This document shows, piece after piece, positions 8,125 to 16,965 of a DNA stretch of 64,000 bases. Under the pieces are notes generated by a model. It worked only from the letters and a program-made list of their open reading frames with translations. It did no database searches and was not told where the DNA came from. The stretch lies in NCBI GenBank assembly GCA_025455065.1, contig JALONG010000018.1, positions 1 to 64,000 on the forward strand. Reading direction: 5' to 3'. Both the position numbers and the translations under genes were made by a program. How positions within the stretch are numbered: position 1 is the first letter of the stretch; each line of letters starts with the position of its first letter. The DNA is from Candidatus Kapaibacterium sp. (GTDB lineage: Bacteria > Bacteroidota > Ignavibacteria > Kapaibacteriales > UBA4661).

Positions 8125-9207
8125 TTAACCATTCGCCGCCATTGCTGCTTTGAGCGCCAAAATATCGGCAATTTCCGTCGGATCTTGGTCGTTGAGAAGC
8201 GCCAGCCAATAACTTGTCCAATCTGCCAAATAGAGCAGAGAAAACAACTGTTCCAGCAATGTTTCGCCTTCTGCAATAACGGTGAGGCTTTGTTTTGCAC
8301 GAGCGTTTAAGACATTTTTTGTTGCCGAAAAGCGAGTATTCATGCGAGATTGACCACTTTGCGGCAATTCCAAATACACGTGCGAAAAGCGCTTCAAAAG
8401 GTCATTCGGCAGCACCCAACTGTTCACTTCATTATGATTCATTTCGGGAATAATGTTGCCAAAAGCCAGATGTTTAGCGTTTTCCTGAATCTGTCCGCGC
8501 CAGCGCAAGTTCACGGCTTCCAATGTTGGCGAAGAATAGAACACGGGTATCGTTCCACGCAAGCGCTCTGCGAGATTGTATGCGGGATTGCTGCTGTCAG
8601 GTTGCGCGTATTCCTGCGCTTTTGCATCCAAGAACTCCGGTAGTGTGTGAATCGCTCGAAACATTGATGTGCTGACAGACTGCGCAATAGCATTATGAAC
8701 GAGCAACGTCATCAACACGGGGAAAAACGAATACCCAACGGCACAACGAGGCTGCAAGCCGCATGGAATCGTTATTACGGGAACATTGTCTGCTTCCGCC
8801 CGTGCTTTGAGTTCACCACCGGTGGCAATGCACAAAAGCCGTTTGGTCTTCGTTTGCGCAGCACGGTAGCTTGCAAGTGTTTCTTCGGTATTGCCGGAAT
8901 AGCTACTTGCAATAACAGCAGTGCTACTATTCACACCGGTTGGCAAATTGTACCCGCGATTGACCAAAACAGCAAAATCATCTGCACCATAGCCCTGCAA
9001 AGTGCATCGGAGCAGGTCTCCCGCAATAGCAGAGCCGCCCATGCCGGAAAACACCAGTATCGGGAAACGCGGAGAATCGTGAAAGTACGCGGCTTGTGAG
9101 CCGATAGCAATACCTTCGCGGACTTGCTGAGGAAAATTTTTCAGTACCTCAAACATATTGCTACGGTCAAAATCGAGGAGTGAACAGGCTTCTGCGGTTG
9201 TGGACAT
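8125..9207 (-). CDS. Bifunctional phosphoglucose/phosphomannose isomerase
   Basis: A 360-residue SIS-fold enzyme that interconverts glucose-6-P or mannose-6-P with fructose-6-P in the cytoplasm, feeding glycolysis and nucleotide-sugar synthesis. The first SIS domain has FSGMGGSAIAGDLL (about 53-66) and the serine loop SSYSGNTEETL (about 99-109); the C-terminal half has the EMNHNEVNSW motif expected for the catalytic region of this family. The chosen ATG at 9207 gives the MSTTAEACSLLDFDRSNMFE start; the longer frame to 9369 would overlap dacB and is rejected. It lies 43 bases downstream of dacB on the same strand, so co-transcription is likely. Confidence 0.9.
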   Translation of the reverse strand: MSTTAEACSLLDFDRSNMFEVLKNFPQQVREGIAIGSQAAYFHDSPRFPILVFSGMGGSAIAGDLLRCTLQGYGADDFAVLVNRGYNLPTGVNSSTAVIASSYSGNTEETLASYRAAQTKTKRLLCIATGGELKARAEADNVPVITIPCGLQPRCAVGYSFFPVLMTLLVHNAIAQSVSTSMFRAIHTLPEFLDAKAQEYAQPDSSNPAYNLAERLRGTIPVFYSSPTLEAVNLRWRGQIQENAKHLAFGNIIPEMNHNEVNSWVLPNDLLKRFSHVYLELPQSGQSRMNTRFSATKNVLNARAKQSLTVIAEGETLLEQLFSLLYLADWTSYWLALLNDQDPTEIADILALKAAMAANG

Positions 9208-9250
9208 GAGAAAACAGGAAATGGTAAACAAGTGTAATTGGATGTGGAAA

Positions 9251-10834
9251 TTACTTCCGCGAAAAACTCGCCAGACGCAAACAAATAATATCCTGAAACG
9301 CCCGAACAACGCTTGACGGCGTTGTGTAGCCGTTGAAGATGAGCGAAAACACAAGCGGCTCTTGGTCACGGGTGGTGATGTAGCCCGAAAGCGAGGAAAC
9401 GCCAGTGAGTGTACCGGTTTTTGCCTTCAGATTTTTCTCTGCAATCGTTGATTTGAAGCGGTTTTGCAGTGTTCCGCGTTCACCCGGCACAGCCAACGAG
9501 CGCATAAATGCTGTGCGGTTTTTAGAATTGTATGCTGCCGTCAAAACGTCCGCCATTTGCTTAGGTGAAATCAAATTAAACCGCGAAAGCCCCGAACCGT
9601 CCGCCAAATACGAGCCTTTGAGCGCCACACCATTTTTTGTACCAAATTGTTTCGTCATGTCGGCAGCTTTGTCAGCGTTGCCTTTGCCGCTAAATTCCTT
9701 TGCCGCAGTGCGCCAGACCTGCTCTGCACAAAGGTTGTGGCTGACGGTGTTCACGATGCGAATAATGTCTTTGAGCGGCGGCGAGGTGTGGTAACAGACG
9801 GGGCGCATTTCCGAATATGCAATTTTGTCGCCCCACTGTTTTGCGTCGAACATCCCACCACGCACGGTAATTCCTTGCTCCTCAAGCATTTTTTTGAAAA
9901 GCGCCATGGTGAAAAGCGTGGGATTATCCACAGCAATTTCTTGGCTGCGAAGCCCGCCACTGCTGGTGTCGGCGGCAATCGTACCGGAAACGTGGATGAT
10001 GTTCGAGTATGCCTGCCGTGTAATGCTCACCGAAGCCGCCGAATCACGCGGAACGGTACGAATAGTGCCGCTAATGGTCACGTAATTTGTGGGAGGATTA
10101 ACGCGAATTTCTGCGGGCTGACCAACGGAAAAGGCAGGTTTGACGGTAACTTCCACGCTATTGTCATTAAACGACAGCGCAGACATTTGTGCAGAATACG
10201 AATACGGCACATCATCCCACGACCAACCCGTTCCCCAAGGGTCATCATCGAAATAGGAATCATCACCGACAAGATTCCCGCGAATGGAGCGCACACCGAG
10301 CGAATCCAACACACCACACCATTGGCGCAAAATCGAAAGCGGGTCGCTGTAAAAATAGGTGGACATTGAAGGGTCGCCCGCACCGCGTACAATCACGTTT
10401 CCGACAAATTCGCCGTTGGATTTTTTGAGCAAACCGTCCAAAAACAGCGTGGTTGTGTAGGTGAAATCTGCACCCAAAAAATCCATTGCGGAAGCCGTTG
10501 AGACGACCTTCATGTTTGATGCCGGAGTCATCGCCTTTTGCTCATTCCGCGCAAACAGCACTTCCTTCGTTTTCAGCGATGCAATATACACCCCAACCGA
10601 TGCACTGTTCAGCAAAGAATCATTCAGCAGCGTTGTAAGTTCGGTTTGAAACTCAGCAACGGTGCGAGTTGCGGAGGTCTCGGCTTGTGCTTGGGTCAGC
10701 AATGCCTTGAGCGCAGCAGGAAGCGAACTTTGCGCCAAGGCAAAGGACGGTACAAGACAGAATATAACAAGGCAAAGTGCCGCAAGGCAAATGCCGACAA
10801 AACGGGAAACGAAGATAGTGGGAAGGCTCATCAA
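9251..10834 (-). CDS. dacB: D-alanyl-D-alanine carboxypeptidase/endopeptidase (PBP4, peptidase S13)
   Basis: A 527-residue periplasmic penicillin-binding protein that trims or cleaves peptidoglycan cross-links. A signal peptide ends near PSFALAQS. All three active-site motifs are present: S106-x-x-K109 (ASNMKVV), S365-H-N367 and K472-T-G474 (KAKTGTLTG). The region between SxxK and SHN contains the additional domain typical of class C low-molecular-mass PBPs (GNLVGDDSYFDDDPWGTGW). Length fits the family. The leader region upstream (10835-11073) carries no recognisable gene. Confidence 0.95.
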   Translation of the reverse strand: MMSLPTIFVSRFVGICLAALCLVIFCLVPSFALAQSSLPAALKALLTQAQAETSATRTVAEFQTELTTLLNDSLLNSASVGVYIASLKTKEVLFARNEQKAMTPASNMKVVSTASAMDFLGADFTYTTTLFLDGLLKKSNGEFVGNVIVRGAGDPSMSTYFYSDPLSILRQWCGVLDSLGVRSIRGNLVGDDSYFDDDPWGTGWSWDDVPYSYSAQMSALSFNDNSVEVTVKPAFSVGQPAEIRVNPPTNYVTISGTIRTVPRDSAASVSITRQAYSNIIHVSGTIAADTSSGGLRSQEIAVDNPTLFTMALFKKMLEEQGITVRGGMFDAKQWGDKIAYSEMRPVCYHTSPPLKDIIRIVNTVSHNLCAEQVWRTAAKEFSGKGNADKAADMTKQFGTKNGVALKGSYLADGSGLSRFNLISPKQMADVLTAAYNSKNRTAFMRSLAVPGERGTLQNRFKSTIAEKNLKAKTGTLTGVSSLSGYITTRDQEPLVFSLIFNGYTTPSSVVRAFQDIICLRLASFSRK

Positions 10835-11073
10835 ACGATTTGGGAAAAACAGAGTAACGATGACAGAATAACGATGAAATCACGTACAAATGCTTGTGCG
10901 TGAATTTAGAGAATTTTTTTGGTCTGTGAAAACTTTTCTCGTAGATAAAAACACGTTGTGCTACTGTGCCAATACACTTATATCTAGTGCGCTTGTTCAG
11001 ATGTCGGACTTGTCAAAACCGTAGCGGAGAAGAGCGTTTCCACTCCTCAGCCCTAGCACAAAGCATAGCCTTT

Positions 11074-12219
11074 TCAGGCGACAAATTCCACCCCATTTTT
11101 ATCAATATAAAACTTCCTTCCTTCCTTCCGCACAAGCGCAAAACCCGCCTCATAGTTCCCAAAGCCGCTTGCGTAGTCGTACTTACAGGGAATAACTTCC
11201 TCTCCATCGGTATTGATAAAGCCGTAAGCCCCCTGTCGCCGGACACACGCCAAGCCTTCTGCAAAATCTTCTACCCCATCAAAGAAGCATGGAATCACGG
11301 TATTCAGCTGTTTATCCACAAAACCGAATTTCCCGTTTTCGGTTTCTTGAAATGCCGCTAATCCGTCGTGAAAATCGCCAATAGAGTGGAAATCTATCAT
11401 GCACGGAATAATTTCATTTCCCGCCCAATCAATGAACCCGTAAGCCGCACCATTCCTCACTTTTGCGCAATCATTTTGAAATTCCCCAATAAACTTGTAC
11501 TCGTGCTGAAAATTCACCACCACCTCGCCAAGCCGAGAAATGATGCTATATCCGGCAAATTCATCCAGAACAAGTGCCAAGCCATTTTGGAAAGCATCCG
11601 CCCGCACAAGCCAGTCCATGCGCACGTGTACACCAATAACTCCTGGTTGCTTGTTTGTCAAGATTTGTCCGTTTCTGAGGAGATAGGAAAAATACGAACC
11701 CCGCGCAACTTGATGCTCAAGAATAGCAATGCCCTCGCGGAAGCCACTGTTGAAGCTCTGCACATTTGTAAAAGGTGTCAACGGAAGCTGCATCACACCT
11801 TCGGTGTCAATAAATCCCGCTTCTTGTACGCGCCGGTGGAGGGGCTTTTGGGCAAATGCCAAACCTTCGGAAAATGAGTACACCGTCTCAAAATTCGCAT
11901 GAATCCTTGTGTTTCCACTGGTATCAAGAAAACCATACAGCGTTTTTCCAAACGTCCGCATTTTTGCTAAACCTTCGGAAAATGGCTCTAAACACGAGTA
12001 TTCAAGCGGGATGACAACTTCCCCAGTTGTGCTAATCATACCAAAGTGCCAATCTGAGTATGCTACGCCACTCCGCACAATCGCTAGACTTTGCCGGAAA
12101 AAATGCGCTTCATCGTATTGGCATGGAATCACGATTTCTCGCTCAGGGTTGCAAAAGCCCCATGTTCCGCCCTTGTTGAAGGGAATGAGTGGTGGAAGTG
12201 TTAGTGCGGTGGTGTCCAT
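11074..12219 (-). CDS. WG-repeat protein
   Basis: About 380 residues made almost entirely of WG-type repeats of 45-50 residues, with the recurrent core GxWGFxxxxGEExIPxxYDxAxxFxEGLAxVR (for example KLYGFLDTSGN, GKFGFVDKQLN, GAYGFINTDGEEVIPCKYD). These form beta-rich modules thought to bind proteins. No signal peptide, so probably cytoplasmic. The ATG at 12219 overlaps the lipoprotein gene upstream by 19 bases; an ATG at 12246 is also possible. WG proteins are common in immunity-rich loci of Bacteroidota and this one closes a long minus-strand run of such genes, but its own role is not known. Confidence 0.85.
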   Translation of the reverse strand: MDTTALTLPPLIPFNKGGTWGFCNPEREIVIPCQYDEAHFFRQSLAIVRSGVAYSDWHFGMISTTGEVVIPLEYSCLEPFSEGLAKMRTFGKTLYGFLDTSGNTRIHANFETVYSFSEGLAFAQKPLHRRVQEAGFIDTEGVMQLPLTPFTNVQSFNSGFREGIAILEHQVARGSYFSYLLRNGQILTNKQPGVIGVHVRMDWLVRADAFQNGLALVLDEFAGYSIISRLGEVVVNFQHEYKFIGEFQNDCAKVRNGAAYGFIDWAGNEIIPCMIDFHSIGDFHDGLAAFQETENGKFGFVDKQLNTVIPCFFDGVEDFAEGLACVRRQGAYGFINTDGEEVIPCKYDYASGFGNYEAGFALVRKEGRKFYIDKNGVEFVA

Positions 12220-12590
12220 TGTGCGGCGTATTTGCTGAGTTGGCAATATGCTTCATTGACGGAATTAACGAGGTTTTGTGCGGGATTCAGCACAGTAAGC
12301 GTGACTCCGCGTTCTTTGGTGATTCTCGCAATCGTGTACCCGTCGCGTTTGAGGAGGATTTCACTGAGAATTTCAGGGTTTTGTGCAACTTCTCGCGCTT
12401 CTAGTTCTCGGACTTCCATTTCAAAATCCTGCACCAGAACACGGTTGGTTTTGCGCGTTTCGGCGTACCATTTGCTGTATGCGGCAACGTGGTCGAATCT
12501 CACAGAATCAAAGCATGAAGCCACGTTTGGAGTGGAGCAAGAAAAGAAATTGAGCAATAAGCCAAGCATAGAAAATCGGATAAATTTCAT
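12201..12590 (-). CDS. Small putative lipoprotein
   Basis: About 129 residues from the ATG at 12590, giving MKFIRFSMLGLLLNFFSCST, a short lipoprotein-like signal with cysteine at 18 (FFSC, weak lipobox). The frame extends back to 12662 but those residues do not look like a signal sequence. The remainder is charged with a helical EVRELEAREVAQNPEILSEI stretch. No family recognised. Its 3-prime end overlaps the WG-repeat gene. Confidence 0.6.
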   Translation of the reverse strand: MKFIRFSMLGLLLNFFSCSTPNVASCFDSVRFDHVAAYSKWYAETRKTNRVLVQDFEMEVRELEAREVAQNPEILSEILLKRDGYTIARITKERGVTLTVLNPAQNLVNSVNEAYCQLSKYAAQWTPPH

Positions 12591-12756
12591 AAAGCCTTGT
12601 TTTTCAATCCGGTAATGCACCTTTTGATAAAAATTGTCTAAAAGCCTTGCTGCGTCTGCCATTCAGGGTTTTTGAGTGGGAAGGGCAGTTTTGCACAAAA
12701 TGGCTTTGAGGGCAGATGTAATCTTGTGTTGAAGGCTGCCAAAGTGTCTTGATTTT

Positions 12757-13572
12757 TTACTTCTCTTCCCTTTTTTCCAACAACGCATAATATTCCCGCC
12801 ATTCATCGTAGGGAAACTGTATCGTAGGAATTTGGTCATCCTCAAACTTCAAGGTTGTACACAGCGTTTGTGCTATTTTTTCCATAATCGGATTCCCTTC
12901 TATGCCAAATTCATCATGCACGGTCGGAAGTCTGGGCAAACCCTCAATCAGATTATTCTGCAACAAAAGCCGCGTAAATTCACAGCCATAGAGCGGAGAA
13001 ATATCGCTAATCCGATTTTTTTCTAACATTATCCATGATAAATTAGGGAGGTCTTTGAGCGGCGAAACGTCCGTAATGATGTTTTCATCTGCATCAAGAT
13101 AATCGAGCTTTTTCAAGTATTGTACAGATGAAATATCGCTAATCTGATTCTCGCTCAGAAAGAGCGATTCAAGTTCTGTCATGCCTTTCAAAAACGAAAT
13201 ATCACTGATTGCATTATGGGCTAAATCCAATTCCACGAGATTGGCGAGGTGCGGAAGTATCGAACAATCTTCAATCAAATTATGCGAAAGATTGAGTGAT
13301 TTCAAGGTATTGAGGGAACGAAGCGGGGAAATATCGGTTATCTGATTATGCGATATTTTCAAGGTTTCAAGCGTCGTGATACCCTTCAAAAACGAAATAT
13401 CGTGAATCTGATTGCCCTCAATGTTCAATCTTTTCACCCATGAAAACACTGCAAGTTCGTTCAGTTCCTCTTCCTCGCCTGTCAGTTGCAACTCTAATAG
13501 ATACAACATCTCATCGCGTGTTTGCTTGGATTCTTCTAGTCTTTGAATGAGTATTGGGTTTGATTTTTTCAT
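12757..13572 (-). CDS. SDS22/internalin-like leucine-rich repeat protein
   Basis: A 271-residue protein with about eight 22-residue repeats of the form (I/L)xxLxSLxxLxLSxNxIxDISxL (NQIHDISFLKGITTLETLKI, NQITDISPLRSL, NLIEDCSILPHL, NAISDISFLKGM, NQISDISSVQYL, NIITDVSPLKDL, NRISDISPLYGC). Repeats cover about residues 40-205. No signal peptide. A curved LRR solenoid normally binds protein ligands. The 62-bp overlap with the upstream gene is long; an ATG at 13518 (MLYLLELQL) would shorten it to 8 bases. Confidence 0.85.
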   Translation of the reverse strand: MKKSNPILIQRLEESKQTRDEMLYLLELQLTGEEEELNELAVFSWVKRLNIEGNQIHDISFLKGITTLETLKISHNQITDISPLRSLNTLKSLNLSHNLIEDCSILPHLANLVELDLAHNAISDISFLKGMTELESLFLSENQISDISSVQYLKKLDYLDADENIITDVSPLKDLPNLSWIMLEKNRISDISPLYGCEFTRLLLQNNLIEGLPRLPTVHDEFGIEGNPIMEKIAQTLCTTLKFEDDQIPTIQFPYDEWREYYALLEKREEK

Positions 13573-13897
13573 AGTTTTGGTGGTATTCTGTTATTTCGGG
13601 ATACAAATTGATAGAAAGTTGTAAATAGACCGCATCGTTCACATACCGCTTTATTGCTTGTTCCGCAGCCGAGATGAGCTTTCTCCGCCCTTCCTCAAGG
13701 GCGTACTTTTGTGTTGGTGTTTCCACAAAAATTCCTGCTGAAATGTGCCAGAGAGGAATCGGTGCATTCGCCGCCTCGCCTTCGTAACACCAATCAACCC
13801 GCACCTCCAGTGCATCGCTATATGCCTCTCTATGCTTCGTAAATACTAGCTTGGTGATAATATCAGTAACCTGCATTTTTACTTCAACTTCTGTCAT
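13511..13897 (-). CDS. Hypothetical protein
   Basis: About 128 residues from the ATG at 13897 (MTEVEVKMQVTD). No family recognised. A central segment EVRVDWCYEGEAANAPIPLW is followed by an amphipathic helix EEGRRKLISAAEQAIKRYV. It overlaps the gene upstream by 14 bases and the LRR gene downstream, the tight packing seen through the whole series, so it is very probably translated as part of that operon. Confidence 0.6.
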   Translation of the reverse strand: MTEVEVKMQVTDIITKLVFTKHREAYSDALEVRVDWCYEGEAANAPIPLWHISAGIFVETPTQKYALEEGRRKLISAAEQAIKRYVNDAVYLQLSINLYPEITEYHQNYEKIKPNTHSKTRRIQANTR

Positions 13898-14324
13898 TGC
13901 GCTTGCTCCTGTTTTCAACATTTATTTGCAAAAATTTTTCCGACCATGCGCCAAACCTCGACAACACCTCACGAAGCCGCAGAGATTGTGCTTCGGTGAG
14001 TTCACACATTCGCACGACATCAACGAGTGCGGCAACCGCCATAGACCGCTCAGAATCTTGTTCGGCAAGCACAATGAGCGCCTCCAATTCTGCATCGCTT
14101 AAAGTGGGATGTTTTCCCAAATAATGCCGAAACGCCGCATAGCGGTAATGTTCGCCGCTTTCGGTTGGAAAATCATCACGTTTTTGGGTAAAATCTGAGT
14201 ATTGCAAATGCAGAATTTCCGAATCCAAAACACCGTATTCACGCCACATTGGAGAATATCCTAGCGCTTGGAGTTTTGTTTCGAGTGCTTGCTCAATGTT
14301 GTTTTGGGTGCTGTCCATGGTCAA
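13884..14324 (-). CDS. Hypothetical helical protein
   Basis: 146 residues, largely helical (EAQSLRLREVLSRFGAWSEKFLQ at the end; LSDAELEALIVLAEQDSERSMA in the middle). Its ATG overlaps the stop of the endonuclease V gene by 4 bases (ATGA), so translation is coupled to nfi. No recognised family or signal peptide. It contains the motif YAAFRHYLGKHPTLSDAEL. Function unknown. Confidence 0.6.
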   Translation of the reverse strand: MTMDSTQNNIEQALETKLQALGYSPMWREYGVLDSEILHLQYSDFTQKRDDFPTESGEHYRYAAFRHYLGKHPTLSDAELEALIVLAEQDSERSMAVAALVDVVRMCELTEAQSLRLREVLSRFGAWSEKFLQINVENRSKRNDRS

Positions 14325-15076
14325 TCAACAATGTGCAATAAAATGTTTCCTGTGGCAAGTGCAATTTCTCGCTCACCTCGCGCAAATGCCCGTGCTGCTT
14401 GGTCTGCGCGGCGGAGAGGTTCGGAAATACGGTAATTCGTCGTGAATTTGATGACTATTTCACACACTGCTTCCGCGTTCAGCAAATGCCCAACGCTCAC
14501 AAATACAGGATTGGTGCCGTCTTGCGTCCGCAGAACGTAGCCGACTGTTTCACCATCAAGCAACATCGGTAGTGTGCTTCCGCGCTTCTCGCCTAATGCG
14601 CCCGAATACCGCAAGAGTGGCTCTTTTGCTGCGCCAATCGTCGGCAGATTCATTTCTACGCCAATGTGCGAGGCAATACCGAATTTTCGCGGGTGCGCCG
14701 TGCCATGCCCGTCAATGATCAATAATGTTGGCTGCAAGCCTGTCTGCAGTATAACACGGCGGATAAGGTGCAACAAAAGTGGTGCTTCACGAAAGCTGAA
14801 AAATTGTGGGATATACGGGAATGTAACGTGCTGCTTGCTCACAAAAATTCCGTACTTTTTCCCGCTAAAGCGCATCACATCAAGTGCGACAAAGCCTACT
14901 TCGCCGACATACTGCACATCCAATGTGAAAACACAGTCGTTTTCGGCAAAAGCAGGCGATTCCTCGCGGGTTTTCACGATGACGCTTTTTGCTAAATTGC
15001 GTTGCTGTGCTTCGAGTTCAAGAGTAGTATTGATGAGGTTTTCGAGCATATTTGGTTTTGTCTTTGAGATAATCAT
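14321..15076 (-). CDS. nfi: Endonuclease V (deoxyinosine 3-prime endonuclease)
   Basis: A cytoplasmic nuclease that nicks DNA or RNA next to deaminated adenine (inosine). The full set of family motifs is present from the ATG at 15076: D53 in LDVQYVGE, PYIPQFFSFREAP with E97, and D122 in IIDGHGTAHPRKFGIASHIG, followed by the usual PTIGAAKEPL loop. The length of 251 residues is slightly above average. The start was chosen for its ATGA overlap with the upstream gene; an ATG at 15049 (MLENLINTTLELEAQQ) aligns better with E. coli Nfi and is possible. A repair gene in the middle of a run of immunity-type genes is unexpected. Confidence 0.92.
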   Translation of the reverse strand: MIISKTKPNMLENLINTTLELEAQQRNLAKSVIVKTREESPAFAENDCVFTLDVQYVGEVGFVALDVMRFSGKKYGIFVSKQHVTFPYIPQFFSFREAPLLLHLIRRVILQTGLQPTLLIIDGHGTAHPRKFGIASHIGVEMNLPTIGAAKEPLLRYSGALGEKRGSTLPMLLDGETVGYVLRTQDGTNPVFVSVGHLLNAEAVCEIVIKFTTNYRISEPLRRADQAARAFARGEREIALATGNILLHIVD

Positions 15077-15678
15077 TCTCCGCTTGGATGAGCGGATAAC
15101 CACGCTGCATAGCGCGATTTTGCTGCATCACGCGCTTCTATGGTGGAGAAAATACAATCCATTCCACCCTCGTAAGGCGCACAAATACTCGCTCTTTCAA
15201 ATGACACAAAAGAACAGCTTAACCCTTCCATTGCAGCGTGAAGCAAAAGGTCATTGAATCTATGAGGCTTCCAGAGAATTTCCGCGACTGTCGGCTGAAC
15301 AAATTGCCCGTCGGCAAATACGTCGGGACGCATTGCCTCAAGGTCAATCGGCTCTAAGGCTTGAAAATGCAGGGTTTTCAAGAGGTCGGGCGCAAGCATT
15401 TCGATAGAAAATGAAGAGACATCGTCGTAATAATTCTCAACAAGCAAATGTATTCTCGTTTCCTCGTCTGCTGCATTGCCGCAAACATCAGTAATCATGC
15501 TGTTTTGCCGCATGAGCAGAATTTCCCACTCAGCATCATTCGTGGGATAACGTTTGGATTTGGGAAGGCTGTGAATCCTCATCCAACGGCTTGCAAGCTC
15601 AGTTCTGAAGCAAAAACTCACGAGCGGCGTTTGCCCAAAATGTGTTGCCCATTGTTGCTTGAAATCATTCGTGTTCAT
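15073..15678 (-). CDS. Hypothetical protein with a CAPYEGGMD C-terminal motif
   Basis: About 201 residues from the ATG at 15678 (MNTNDFKQQWATHFG). Conserved-looking features are FRTELASRWMRIHSLPKSKRY, a glutamine/tryptophan-rich centre and the C-terminal SICAPYEGGMDCIFSTIEARD then YAAWLSAHPSGE. The PYxGGxD...WLSxHPxG ending is reminiscent of uncharacterised DUF3885-like proteins found in immunity clusters; this is a recollection of pattern, not a search result. It overlaps both neighbours (14 bases upstream, 4 bases downstream with nfi). Confidence 0.6.
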   Translation of the reverse strand: MNTNDFKQQWATHFGQTPLVSFCFRTELASRWMRIHSLPKSKRYPTNDAEWEILLMRQNSMITDVCGNAADEETRIHLLVENYYDDVSSFSIEMLAPDLLKTLHFQALEPIDLEAMRPDVFADGQFVQPTVAEILWKPHRFNDLLLHAAMEGLSCSFVSFERASICAPYEGGMDCIFSTIEARDAAKSRYAAWLSAHPSGE

Positions 15679-16006
15679 TCTTTGCGTTGTTTTTTTCATG
15701 ACGAAAAAGGTCGAAAAGCCGCATAAAATCTTGATATGCGCGTTGTTCATTTCCATTACATTGTTTCAACATCATTATCGCCCAGCCGTGATTTGAGAAC
15801 GGCAAGCCATATTCACGTGCAACAAAATCGTGAAAGTCCTCAAATGGTGGTGAAAGCTGCTCTTCTATGCCCTTCACTGCGCACGCCATCTGGTAGCCCG
15901 TTAGGTGGTGGTTAAGCGCGGAAACAGATTCTTCACCAAGAAACATTCCGATTCTACGCCGCATGAAATCTATGTATTCGTAGAGGTTTGCGGGATTGTT
16001 ATTCAT
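15665..16006 (-). CDS. Small immunity-type protein (IGMFLG family)
   Basis: 113 residues with the pattern YIDFMRRRIGMFLGEESVSALNHHLTGYQMA, then FEDFHDFVAREYGLP and GWAIMMLKQCNGNEQRAYQDFMRLFDLF. Small proteins with RPGMYLG...LxxxLxGYxxA near the N-terminus and a GW...C/E-G-x-E-xxAF...LF end recur in poly-immunity clusters of Bacillota and Bacteroidota, which suggests an immunity role by association only. It overlaps the Imm49 gene by 8 bases. Confidence 0.65.
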   Translation of the reverse strand: MNNNPANLYEYIDFMRRRIGMFLGEESVSALNHHLTGYQMACAVKGIEEQLSPPFEDFHDFVAREYGLPFSNHGWAIMMLKQCNGNEQRAYQDFMRLFDLFRHEKNNAKNEHE

Positions 16007-16868
16007 ATTCGCGGAAAATAAGCCATGCCGGAATAAAGGGTGATTCGACCGTGATAGGAAACTGTTTTGTATCTACCGCCATTGCGCATAATGCCGTGAG
16101 TGCAAAGGAAAACCAGCCGTTAGAGCTGTACCGGAGGCTTGTTGTTTCCCAATATTTTTTGTGGTCTTTAATCGCTTCTGCAAGGTATTTGTTGAACCCT
16201 TCGGCATCGCCTTCGATAATGTACTGCAATAAGCGTAATTGCGGGTAGTGAATCAAATTGACATATTTCGTGCGCGTCGAGTTTTCTTGCGGCTTCTGGG
16301 ATTTTTCGACAGCATCAACCAAGAGTGCGCCCGTGTTTGCCCCGCCTGTGAAAAAGTGCGCTAAAAAGTGAAAATGCGCAAGATCATATTCGCTCATTCC
16401 TTGATTCGAGCCTTTCAAAATTTCTTCGGAAAGATTGGATAAAAACGCCAAACCTTGCATATCGCGCATGAGGAGGCAAATATCAAATGCTCTTTTCCAA
16501 TCCTCAAAACCCATAAAATCACGCTTGCGCTCTGGTGGGAGATAAATGGTTGTTTCGTTCAGGGTAAGATTAACGCCCACATCTCCCCCAGAACCAACAA
16601 CAAAATTTGCCAATGCAAACCAATGATGCAGACGAATATGCTTCATTATCTCGGCTTTGGGTAATTCTAACACGAGCGCGTTTACTACTCTGTCATAGCT
16701 TTGTCTGAGCAAGGTGCCGATAATCTGTGTAGAGCGATTTTGCAAAGGTTCTATCAAAAATTGTATCCACTCCTCATAGTTTCTGTCAAATTCTGATTCT
16801 GCCGCAAATCTTGGCAGGGCGTGTTTGCGCTTGACAATCGTGGGTTTTGGTACTTTGGGGGTTTTCAT
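15999..16868 (-). CDS. Imm49-family immunity protein
   Basis: 289 residues. The C-terminal 80 residues carry the hallmark of immunity protein 49: an LAEAIKDHKKYWE helix, then GWFSFALTALCAMAVDTKQF and VESPFIPAWLIF. The N-terminal half is helical (IQFLIEPLQNRSTQIIGTLL). Imm49 proteins neutralise nuclease-type polymorphic toxins in known systems; no toxin gene lies nearby here, so this would be an orphan immunity protein. It is embedded in the minus-strand series and overlaps its downstream neighbour by 8 bases. Confidence 0.75.
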   Translation of the reverse strand: MKTPKVPKPTIVKRKHALPRFAAESEFDRNYEEWIQFLIEPLQNRSTQIIGTLLRQSYDRVVNALVLELPKAEIMKHIRLHHWFALANFVVGSGGDVGVNLTLNETTIYLPPERKRDFMGFEDWKRAFDICLLMRDMQGLAFLSNLSEEILKGSNQGMSEYDLAHFHFLAHFFTGGANTGALLVDAVEKSQKPQENSTRTKYVNLIHYPQLRLLQYIIEGDAEGFNKYLAEAIKDHKKYWETTSLRYSSNGWFSFALTALCAMAVDTKQFPITVESPFIPAWLIFREYE

Positions 16869-16965
16869 GGTTTTGTTGTGTATTCGTAGAGATTTTCGGG
16901 TTTGTGTATCATGTTGAATTTTTTAGTATGTTGTTGTTTGCAGTAATGACGATGACAAACCCGCA

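Noticed and set aside
9208-9369. N-terminal extension of the isomerase to 9369
   Set aside because: It would overlap dacB by more than 100 bases and adds residues foreign to the family; the ATG at 9207 fits the normal start.
12663-12845. 60-codon minus-strand frame overlapping the LRR gene end
   Set aside because: Out of frame with the LRR gene, no ribosome-binding site, basic low-complexity product; a chance frame.
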